Source of the DNA: Stichopus chloronotus
Taxonomy: Eukaryota > Echinodermata > Holothuroidea > Aspidochirotida > Stichopodidae
DNA: 64,000 nt
Direction of reading: 5' to 3'
Assembly: GCA_021234535.1 (NCBI GenBank)
Contig: CM037837.1
Span: 9,728,636 to 9,792,635, forward strand
The translations under genes and the position numbers were made by a program. Positions 47,795 to 58,547 of this stretch are shown piece after piece. Below the pieces are notes generated by a model that was not told the origin of the DNA, did no database searches, and saw nothing but the letters and a program-made list of their open reading frames with translations. Position 1 is the stretch's first letter; the number at the start of each line of letters is the position of its first letter.

Positions 47795-49620
47795 GAACTT
47801 ACTTTACTTTCGACAAGAGAGACGCAACGTAAAGAAAAAAATTACACATTTGCAAAGACTTGGACCCTCTACAAAGTCTATGAAAACAAGAGTAAACTAC
47901 TTTTTTAAAGTTTAACTAACGGAGGCATAATTTTTTAAGCGTTAAAGTCTGGTAATTAAGTGATTAGAAATTCCCTACCCCCCCAAAAAAAAATCAATTA
48001 AAGAGTTACAATGATCAATGTAACTGCGAACAAGAACATGAATAAGTGAATTGCATGTCTCAGAAGTTAATCTATTCTGAACATTGGCAATGCTAATGTA
48101 GGTTATCATAGTCAGTTTAACACTTAATCTGTCAATCAGACACTACGGAATCAATACTGCTGGCGCATGGTATGGTTTCACTGCCAACAACAATGGGATG
48201 TGCATTAAGCTAACTTAACTGGTGTCTGGACCCTAAAACAATACAACTAGTTTTGCTTTCATTTATTTTCAGCGGAAAGTTATTCGACTTTGAGACAGCT
48301 TTACATAAGAAGTAGCCGGTTGCTATAAATGATGTAATTTACATCCATACATGGATAGTGTACAAAAGATTTGATTTCATGAATAGTCTTTCTGACCTTC
48401 CTACCTCCTCATTTCTCTTTCATCATCCCTCCTCCTCTTTCATATCCTACTCCTATCGTCTTTTGCATTTATAATTTTAACTGTAAGTTCCTGTTGCTGA
48501 GTAACTTGCTTTGTTATTTTTATCTGATGTTCAATGTCAATGTGTAAAGTTTTATTTACTATCTTTTGAACGTCGCCAGAAGCTCTCTCATAGCTCAAGC
48601 CATTCGTATATTTATATACACTACTTAAATATTTGTGCACTTAATTTCCCATATAATTATAACATTTGTTAGATACATATGTGAATGAATGAATGAATAA
48701 ATGAATGAATGAATGAATGAATGAATGACTCGATCACTCAAGCACTCACTCTCTCACACTTACTCAATCAATCAATCAATCAATCAATACAATCAATCAA
48801 TTTCTTTGACTATTACACTTGATGAAGAGTACCTTCTTTTTCCCGCTTTCCCTTTTGACTTTCCTACATCCACATTCCTCCTTTCTCCTCCCCTCTCATC
48901 CTGCTCCTACCATTTTTCCTTCTTTCCTTTGCTGTTTCATTTACTATTTTTGCTGTAAATAACTGTTGTTAAGTAAGGCGTTTCTTAATTTACTAAATGT
49001 TAATCCTTAATTTTTATGACTTTGTTTATTTTTCTTTTGGCCGTCACCTCAAGTTTTCTCAGAGCTTATGACGTCCATTTCAGGTATGTGTGCACACTAC
49101 TTAATATTTATGAAATCAATTACTTATATAACTATATCGTCGATCGATCGATCAATCAATCAATCAATTCTTATCCTTCAGGGTCTCTCTCTTAATGAGG
49201 ATATTCAATTACTTTGAAGTTTTACAAACTTTTTAGCATGGAAGATTTAATTTTTAGATCTCTGTTAATGAAATGAGATTGGTAATGTATTTAAAAGTTA
49301 TGTGTTGTAGTTGCAAAATATAAAAAAGTTTGATAAAAGACAGCTTCTGGAAGATAAAAGCCCATTTTTTGATACAAGAAGGACAGCAAATATTGAAGTA
49401 CACTCATATCAAATAATTTGTTAATTACTATTTCTTTGCAGGGTGATTTTGCCTGTTTTTCTCTGATCCTAAGACACTTAATGAAAGGTTAATCATCTTT
49501 TGACCGTGTCTTAAAGGCAGTAACTCATCACCCTAAGCTATATTTTTGACTCCAAGAAAGCGAAATTCTCAACTGGTTCTAAGTTACGGTACTCTTTGAT
49601 TGACAGCAAATTCGAAAGAT
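47795..49620. other. Noncoding DNA with tetranucleotide repeats
   Basis: No gene is seen. GAAT repeats lie at 48683-48727, CAAT repeats at about 48763-48800, and GATC/AATC repeats at 49140-49168. The open frames at 48440-48640 and 48725-48958 fall on or beside these and are not supported. Confidence 0.6.
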
Positions 49621-49621
49621 G

Positions 49622-52440
49622 CAGAGTAGCTCACAATACACAGCGTACGCAAGGACCCATTGTATTGATTACACATGTGGGTGCACTTTCGATTGGTTAT
49701 GGGAGGAACTATAGATGTAAGCAATGCACGAGGACGCAAACCGAGTTCATCCAGCGATAGCATTAATTCCTGAAAGTGCATTATGCAACGGTTAGTGCAA
49801 AGGTCCTAAATTGATTAACTTTTTTGGTACAAACAAAACGAGATTTTGATGAAAAAGGCATGAAAGGAAGAAAACTTTCGGTTTGTAAACAGCCGCATTT
49901 TGTTAACAACAGCCCGAGTAAAGGTGAACAAGATACACAACATGTCAACAATATTAATATAATAACAAGTATAATAAGTATAATATTATTAGTATAATAT
50001 TATAACAAGTGCGATATATCACCATTGTTTTGTGTAATATAGGGAACAACAAATCACTGTCTATCTACGTTTTTATTGTATTCATCATCATTGTGATTTT
50101 AATCTAAAAATTAATCGGTGTCATCCTATGGATAATACACGGTCACCTGACTCAAAAGGGCCAATACTGGAGTTGAGGATTCTTTTGAAGTATGTAGGAA
50201 CATCTATTTAAATTGCCTCAAAAGGATTCGACTTGACAATCGCTATTTTTTTTTTGTTTTTTTTGTGGGGGGTATATTCTGCTAGGGCAAAATCATTTCA
50301 TCATAAATCTTTCTGTGAAAGGTTTATCATGCTAGATACACATGGAATAAACTGACAGAAAAGTTGTTTACAATTACACAATTGTAAATATATCTAAGGA
50401 TTCTTTTATCTTTTTACGCAGCAGTTTATCCTGTAACGTATATACAGAGTGTGTCTTAATTTTAGGATTTAGCCGGAATAGGAAATGTCTTCGTGGGCTA
50501 CACAAGGACAAAGATTCAAAGTCCAAAGAAGAGTCGTTCAGGGAAAACATAAGGCAGCTGCTATAAGTGACCTACTGATATACCAGTCTCTCTTGATTCT
50601 TAAGTGACGTAACCACAGTGTTTTCGATTTATGAGACAGTATAACGGTGGTCCTGATTTGGCTTTCGGTAACAACATTGTTATCCAAGCACTGTTTTCCA
50701 TTTCTTATGTGATAGAGATTATTGGATACTAATCAAAAAGTATATGCCACAAAAAAACAAAAAAAACAAACGATTGATCAAAATTAAAATGCTTAAAGTC
50801 GTGCACTTCTTTTATGAATTAATACATTTATTTTTTAACATTTTACACAAGAGAAAATAATTAGTCATAAATTAAACTTTCGCCTCCCTACTGAGATCCC
50901 CTATGCCCATCATGTTCAACAAAAATATTTAAATATTTGACAAATAGGATTAAGTGTATACATGCTATTGCACGTCTTCTTCATCCTTCTCCGTTATTAT
51001 TATATTAAAAAACAACAATAAAAGCAAAAACTTTGCACAATTGAACTGAATTAAGCACTAGCTTTACACCACCAATGTCTGCACTGAGGACAAAAAAAAA
51101 AAACAAGTTGAAAGGATCATTCAGGACATCAAACTGATAACCACATTGCCACCGAACCTAGCACCTTGGCCAAGACTTCACAAAACATATTGCATGGCAA
51201 AACATCATATATGATAAATACACACAAATGGCATATTAACACAGAAATTACACAAACGCCAAGGGCATTTTGAAGTCGATCTCGTTGGTAAATTCGCATC
51301 GGCTATTTGGGAAAGAAGTAGTCGTTACTTACTTAAAACAAAAAGATATAAATACATTAATAAGTAATGACAAATGCACACAAGGATTGCCAGAGGAAAA
51401 GGCGCTTATCAATGCTGCAGACTTGAATTAAAATTAATTTGTTTCAAGCAAGCACACTGAGCTTTCACGTACATGTAGACTTCTACAACGATTTATTAAT
51501 GCACAACTACACGACAAAACAGGTGGAGGCATGAGGATTGTGTTGTTTATATAATGTATACATAGACGAACATCATAATTGCATTGAAGATAGATCGAGC
51601 TCATTGTGCAAACAGTGACATATTGTTATCATTCGGTGCTATCGGAGCTTCAGCCTTAGTAATCTTACCTGCTTGTTTGACTATAGGCTTTACAACAAGG
51701 ATAATCTCAATAAGAATAAGAGATATTGAAGTGGAAATGGTATACATATTTGGCGTACTGTATAGATAAGCAGATAGCAAAGGAAGCATACGTTGTCGAG
51801 ACTGTTGCTGATGTACAGATGTTTCACTTAGCCCTACCAAATGACACTGCTTTCATCGTGAATTGATTACATAAATTTAAGAAGGGTGCCCAGCAAAAGA
51901 TATTCACTTTTTCAGAGAAAAATAAGTTTAAGTAATGAATTTCTGATTGAGTGTTGCTGTAACTGTATAGGTATAGACTACATATTTTTTTGACCACCCA
52001 GTAAAATATTCAACCTCACACTTTCCCTATTTGCAATTGTTTTTACAAAATCTTTCCTTTTTTTCAAAACCTTTCTGAAAGCCTGCCCTCTGTTGAGCTA
52101 AAACTGAGGTGAATAAATCTTCACTGACCATTCGAGCCCCATTCAATGTCACCGTGATTTGAAATTCAGCCAGTGCTCTAAGTGCGACAATTGAAGATAC
52201 AAATTTAAGCAGCGATGGTTGGTTTATGATTGAATTAGCATAATAGAAACGCAAAGAAACTCGTTCTCCGGTGACTCATGAAGAAAGAATAATAGCAGAT
52301 TTATTAAAAGCATGAAAGCTTCTTCAAAATAAAAAATATTGTTGAATTTTGAGTAGAGATTGGTATCACATATTCTTGCTCACCAATATTGGTACAACAA
52401 ATGATTTTTCTTCTTTTATGTGTGTGATCCATCCAACTTT
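49622..52440. other. Shared noncoding DNA of right arm, inner part
   Basis: This is the counterpart of about 7890-10886. No frame is conserved between the arms. An AT-rich TATAATA stretch near 49950-50000 is unique to this arm. Confidence 0.6.
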
Positions 52441-52449
52441 TACTCAGTG

Positions 52450-52745
52450 TTGAACAATTTCTTTTTTTTTCTTCCCTTCCCTGTACTTACTTTTCCTCGC
52501 TTTTTCATGTCCCCCTCTTCATTCCCCTTCTCCATTCCGATCTTTTACTTTCCCCTGTCTGTTTCCTCGGTTTTCCCTTCCCCTTCTTCTCCTTACCTTC
52601 CTCTTCTCTTACCTACTCCCCCTTTAATTCTCCTCTCTCTCTCTTCCGCATTTCCCTAACTTTATTTCATTTTCCTTCTTTAACTTCCTATTCTAATCCC
52701 GGCACTTCCCTTTTTTTTGTTTCTGTTGGCGACCCCCCCCCCCCC
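52450..52745. repeat. Polypyrimidine tract, right arm
   Basis: The C/T-rich plus strand ends in a run of C (about 52733-52747) and is the counterpart of the polypurine tract at 7436-7830. Confidence 0.85.
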
Positions 52746-52906
52746 CCTTGTTTCACCAAACACAATGGAAACACTGTAGATGTTGACAATATTAATCTGA
52801 GTAGCTTCACCTGAGAATAAACTTTGTGTGTTGCCTGCTTTCATCCCTGCCCCTTCCCATGTACCTGTCGTTGCATGCGTGACTTGCGCCTGGAACACAA
52901 AGTCTG

Positions 52907-53290
52907 GAGATGTTGCAATACCATGGGATGCCAACATATGTTGCTGTTTTGCTACCATAGTATCAAAGGTATTCAACTCTGGCAACCAATTGCAATAAGT
53001 TTTTGTTGCTGATGTGGATGAATTGATTACGTGTTGGTCATGGAAACATATCTGTTCACACTCAGACGATGAATATTCATATGTAGAGGTCCTGTCAGCT
53101 TATATGGTATTATTTTAAGAGAGTAATCCAATATTTGTTTACACTGGTCACAGTTCAGGTTAATGTTAATGAAGAAACATTACAACAAATAAAAGTGGAG
53201 TGACATGACGATAGCGATCACTTCTACGAAGAGCTTCTCAAAGAATACAGAGTATAGTTTTGAAGACACCTTTGAACATCAGACCTGCAG
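52907..53290 (+). promoter_or_regulatory. Candidate leader exon and promoter, right protease gene
   Basis: The conserved CATATG block (52907-52940), ATGAATATTCAT (53069-53080) and a forkhead-like TGTTTAC (53136-53142) precede about 110 nt that end at a donor-like site (ACCTGCAG then GTAACTTAC, junction 53290/53291). Splicing to the acceptor at 58428-58429 would give a 5' leader upstream of the protease ATG. The same layout is kept in the left arm. No TATA box is clearly placed. Confidence 0.42.
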
Positions 53291-54249
53291 GTAACTTACT
53301 TTCATACATCTGTATTTTAATTTCTGGACTTTAAAGAAATCATTAGTAAAAATTTACTGTGTCAAACGTCATACGTCGCAAGCATTTAAAAAATGAAAAA
53401 CAAGTTGTAATGATATGCAATGACCAGATCTGAGATATTCTGTTTTATGTATTATTATGTATCATAAGCATGAAATGTATGTGACTTGACACGTGATCTT
53501 TCTATTGATATCAATAGGTAACATATGGTCGTTATTTTCCCTCTCGTAAGATCACCCTCGTTCGATTTCAGTCAGGGTATGTGGGCGACACTAGTTTCTG
53601 AACTCTATACGAAGCTGTTATATATTCTATCAATCTAAAATATGTAAGCAAAGTCCAGCTCAATTATTATAACGTTATCTTTTCTTTTAATTGTTCGAAC
53701 CTGCTGACCTTCATGAAATACTTCCTAAAGTAGCTTTAACTACAATCACATTGCCTGAAAGTTCTTCATTATTCAATTTGATTTCTCAAACAAAAAACTT
53801 CAGTTAAACTCTTGAGTACAGTGACTGTATGTCTACATCTACTACTTAGTTTCCGGCTAACGTGCGTTCTTCAACTGATCTTAATTATTTTAAAAAGAAT
53901 TTGAGAACTTATTTTTTTAATTGCTTAAATTCATAACTGCTCTTGTATTTTATGCTTTCAAGACTTTACTGATTTCATGTTATGTACGTCGTTACTTCTT
54001 GATAACCTAAGATGATGACTGATAGGTATCATAACTCAACATGCACACCTTCATACTTAATATAAGTTTATGTCCAAGTTTCCTGGTGTTCACAAATTGA
54101 CCCTTTTACTTGACCGTCAAACTGGAATCTACCAAATATGATATGCTTTTGCATTCAGCATGGTACACCACATGAATCCATAACAAAATGAAATCAGTCT
54201 CAGTTCAGTCCATAAGATTTTGTGCTTGTAAGGTTTTCACAATTTGACC

Positions 54250-55260
54250 CAGTTGACCCGAAAGGACCTTTGAATTAGAGAGGACTCTTGTACTCAACTG
54301 TTTGACATCTACAAACCAAATCTGCGATCTGTCCAAAATTTACTTCTTGTTCACAATGCTTCACTTTTGATCCCTGTTGACCATCAATACCTTTTGTCCT
54401 CCCCACAAAATAGGCATTTTCTTTAATAAAGTACACCAATATACAAAATGTGACATCTTTACCAGCTTTCCTTCTTGAGACATCGCGTTACATGATTTTT
54501 TACTTCTTAACCCCTGTTGACAGCACATGTCATGTGACCCCAGCTAAGACAATACACTCCTTTCACTTACAAGACACACCTTTTTATTAGAAATGAGATC
54601 TTTTGAAACTTCTCTCTCTCTCTCTGAGATATCGTATTTACTATGCTTTTGTTATTTGACCCCTGTTGATCCCAAGTGACATTTGACCTCATCAACACCA
54701 ATAAAATACTTTTTACTATTCGGCACCTGTTAACAAAAATAAACTTTGACCTCTACCAAAATGTAGCTGTTTCTTCTTAGGTACACCTACAAATCTGCAG
54801 CAGCTTCCCTTCTTGAGATATGCTGTTGACAAAATTTTACTCTTTAATCCCTGTTGATCCCAATTACCTTTGACCTCCACCAAAATCAGGTTTTCTCATA
54901 CACAATGTTGTACACCGACATCCCAAACATGAGATCTTCCCAACCGTTCCTTCTAATGATATCGTGTTTACATTTTTTTTTTACTATTTGACCTTGATGA
55001 CCCTCCAAATGACCTTCACCTTCACTAAAAGTGTAAGCTCTTGCCGCAAGACGGTACAACTACATAGTATGAGATCTGTCCTTTCTTCTTCCTTTTGAAT
55101 TACCTTATCTTCTAGCGTTTTTCTGTTTGGCCCTTGTTGACCCCAACTGACATTTTACCTCCAAAACGGCTTCTTGTACTACATTAGGCACGCTAACATA
55201 AAGTCTCTCTACTCTTCCCGTCTAGAGATATAGTGCTTACAAGGTATCGTATTTACAAGG
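54250..55260. repeat. Array of 125-140 bp units with DR1-like motifs, right arm
   Basis: Diverged units carry TTACCTTTGACCTC-like, CCCTGTTGACCCC-like and CTTCTTGAGATATCGTGTTTAC-like words. It is the reverse-strand equivalent of 3600-4290. It would lie inside the long leader intron if the candidate first exon is real. Confidence 0.75.
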
Positions 55261-55656
55261 TGTCACAAACATACACTCTAAACATACACCCAAATACCAC
55301 GCATACATACATACTCACTAACTGATGAACTGACTGATGAACTGATTGTTCACCGAAATACAGAGAAGTTGGGGAGGTGTTTGAAGGTAGAAGAAACTTT
55401 AATTATTGAATTAATTACTGTTGGATGAGAACTCTTAATATTTGTCTGGTGCAAAAAATAAACGTTCATGTACAAGACATGACAGTCTCCTCTATACGAT
55501 GACCAATCACAGCGTAAGACTGAGATATGACGTTATATGAATAAACATAACCGAATGTTTAAGGTTCTCATGCTGTTCGTGCATTGTGCAATGCTAAGTA
55601 AACAAGAGTTGAGTGATAGTTGATGATACATACAGTACACGTAGGCTACGTATGAA

Positions 55657-55823
55657 AGTATTCGTTTTTTTTTTTTTTTTTTTTTGTTTACTCTACTAAA
55701 TAGGAAGCCCCACCTCCTCACACCTTGAAATTGAAAATTAAATATATTGAATATTCATATTTGATTCCATGAATATGGACGTTACAGACTTCAGTTCTTC
55801 ACCGTTTTTTTTTTTTTTTTTCT
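55657..55823. repeat. Two poly-T tracts
   Basis: Runs of T at about 55664-55685 and 55806-55821 have no match in the left arm. They may be tails of small retro-insertions in minus orientation; no body was identified. Confidence 0.5.
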
Positions 55824-56279
55824 TGCGAATTTGACTCGTTTCTCGAAATTGTCCACATGTTTTGAGATAATCTTGATCATATTTGTTAGTCATAACTCAT
55901 TCTACCATACCGGTGGGGAATTGTAGTGAAATAAACTGTGAAAATAAACCCTGATTTTCCCTTTAAAGTAAATTAACAAATTTAACTTGATCGTCTTACT
56001 CCTGTTACTGCATTTTTTAAAAGAGAATTTATTTAATTGCGAACAGCTTATATAGCTTTGTGCAGAAATCCCCACTCATAGTACGTCTCCATTCAACCTC
56101 TATTCACAATGAGATAAATTAATTTTTCGATGTTATGAAACAGAAAGTTTTGTCTTATAATTGCAACCTTTTAATCTATTGGTTTGTTGGTATAAAATAT
56201 AGAACAGTTTAAAAGATCATCCGTAATGTAAAAATGACTTATGCAGTTTTCATGCAAAATGAATCTTATATACAGTGGC

Positions 56280-56480
56280 GAGCAGAAGGTGGGTGGTTAG
56301 TTTCACCCACCTTCGGGGCACCTTCGCGGCACCTTCGCCCCATTTTCCGGCACCATCGCGGCCGGCACCTCCGCGGCACTTTCGAGGGGTAATAGCCAGT
56401 AAGGGGGGGGGGGGAATTCGGGTAATAGGGGGAAAAGGATCCAGTTGGGAACCCTCCCACCCCCCTACAAAAAATTGCTA
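56280..56480. repeat. G/C-rich short tandem repeat block, right arm
   Basis: Copies of CGGCACCTTCG and related 10-12-mers are followed by a G run and a GGATCC-containing stretch. It is the counterpart of 2862-3040. Confidence 0.65.
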
Positions 56481-56554
56481 GTGAAAAAGAAATGGAATGA
56501 AATGAACAAAGGATTGCAGTGAAATGAATCAAGGATTGCAGTGAAATTCATTAA

Positions 56555-56900
56555 AGGGAAATAGGGCGTTTGTTTTAGAGCAAACATCCATAGTTTTGAA
56601 ACCAATGTTTGTGGACGTAGAATGGTAGATTATTCAAAATAAGAAAGGACAGAAGCCTACTTTTCAAGAAATAAGGTCCTTACAGATAGAAATTCACTTA
56701 TTTGTGGCTCAAAACTAATTTGTTCAACCAAACTTTTCAAAATTCAAATGATGCATCTTCCGTTACTCATCACATACACAGCGTTTTGAGGAGATGAAGC
56801 TTTGGTAGATGTTTATTGATGAGACTGAATGGTTTAATAATGATTACCACTATTTTCTTTTGTATGTCATGTTGGGGTATTCTAAACGCCCTATTTCCCT
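56555..56900. mobile_element. TTAA-flanked MITE (346 bp), right arm only
   Basis: Perfect 17-base terminal inverted repeats (AGGGAAATAGGGCGTTT and its complement) are flanked on both sides by TTAA (56551-56554 and 56901-56904). The left arm shows the empty site with a single TTAA at 2779-2782. The TTAA target duplication is typical of piggyBac-type transposition. There is no coding capacity, so it was mobilised in trans. Confidence 0.92.
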
Positions 56901-58429
56901 TTAACTAATTACTTAAATTGAACATTCAGATAGTTTACTCTAGAGCAAAAACGTGCAAAGTAATGTTACGATGATTGGTTTTCCATCTATAAAACTGTTG
57001 AAAGTATCATTTCCAGGAGTTTATTGGAGGAGCTTGAAAAAGTAGACTCGGGCGATCTAGGGTGCATTTCTTTTCTCCGAAAATTATCTTTTACGTTCCT
57101 CATCAACTGACCGTGGCTCTTCAAAGAGACAGTAGATGGAGACGTCAGACGTTTTGCTCCCGCCGATCTTTAGATTGTTCAAAAGTTAAGGCTCGGCCTC
57201 TGAACTAAAAGAAAGCGATTAACTACGTGGAAATATCCTAGATAAAGAAGAATCGAAATTATTACTATTTTTGTAGCTAGATTGTTGTTTTCTTCATTCA
57301 TTGGGAAATTTCAGGCATGAGAACCTTCTTAATTCAAGGCTGGAGGCATGCAACTTAGGCAACTCTGCCGTTTGTCGACCATCTGGGAAGTTTGTAAATT
57401 CCTGCGCTATTGTACTCAGTTGATGGTGGCGCATAGCCAGTAATTAGGGTTCAAATAAAGACACCTAAAAGTCCTGCCCCGGCGGTATAGCCTCTGGCCA
57501 AACTTCTTTTCCCTGCTGAAAATCCTGAACGCTCACATGAAATGTCCCTTACATAGACGTTTGGCGATAGGTGTTGTAAAAATTGTGAAAATGAAAACCC
57601 TACCACATTTCTCATCAAAAACTAGTTATGGATTGCAAAGATTTTGCATCTCTTTATATGATGTTTAAAAAAAAAAACCAATGCGTCCCCCTTTGGATCC
57701 GCTAGGGGATCAATCGGGGAATGTAGATTCTCTAACCCTTTCCCCATCCATAGAAAACCTTTGCACGCCGACTGTCATATGAGTAGATAATAACTTGATG
57801 AGATTGTCCACACAGAAAAAAAAGACTGCAAGTTCAAAACGACTGAAGAAATTTTCTCTCTGTTCAATTGTGAAAACCTTATCGAAGTAGCGGACAATTG
57901 TCGGGGGAAGGGAAGCAATTTTCCAGGGGGAAAAGGATCTGATGGCAATTGTACTGGAGTGGTATCGTCCTGCCCATAGTATATATGTTTTGCTCGTAAG
58001 TTGTGGATTAATGGACAAATATTTTTATATTTCACGGTGGTATTCCATAGTGGTACATGAGAAATATGTACATGTCACACAGACACGACTACACTATAGA
58101 TATAATGTGTTTTTTGTATGGGCTTATCTGACTTTAATAATTAGTCGCATGTTTTTGGTGCTTGATGTCAGTGATGGGAAGAATATTGCGCGTTTATTTA
58201 TATACTTATATTATTAATGCCGAAATAATGTGATAACGTCACCACCTGAATTCTGAGGAGATTTCTTTATTTAACATTGATATAATTGCATTTAAATTAT
58301 CACTTTGTAAAACAAGAACAATTTGAAGAGAAACCAATACTCGGATGTGTGCATTTATCTATAGTTCTATACGTATCATCTTCTTGTTAATTTAGGAGGT
58401 ACCGGTACTTATCATCTTTTCCTTTTCAG

Positions 58430-58547
58430 GACATTGGGAAAGTTTGGGAAAGAGACCAATAAGATTTGCTTTAAGTTCTTGTCCGCCGTTGTTAATTTAG
58501 GAGGTATTTTATTTTCTTTCCAGTTTTATTTTTTTTTCTTTAAAGCA
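58430..58547 (+). other. Probable 5' untranslated part of protease exon, right copy
   Basis: The acceptor CCTTTTCAG ends at 58429, leaving 118 nt before the ATG at 58548. A second possible acceptor (TTCTTTCCAG, AG at 58522-58523) sits closer but is absent from the left copy, so the outer one is preferred. Confidence 0.5.

Noticed and set aside
56266..56532. 88-codon minus-strand frame in the right arm with a counterpart at 2782-3055
   Set aside because: Both cross the GC-rich short tandem repeat and G run. The reading frames drift between the arms and no domain is seen.
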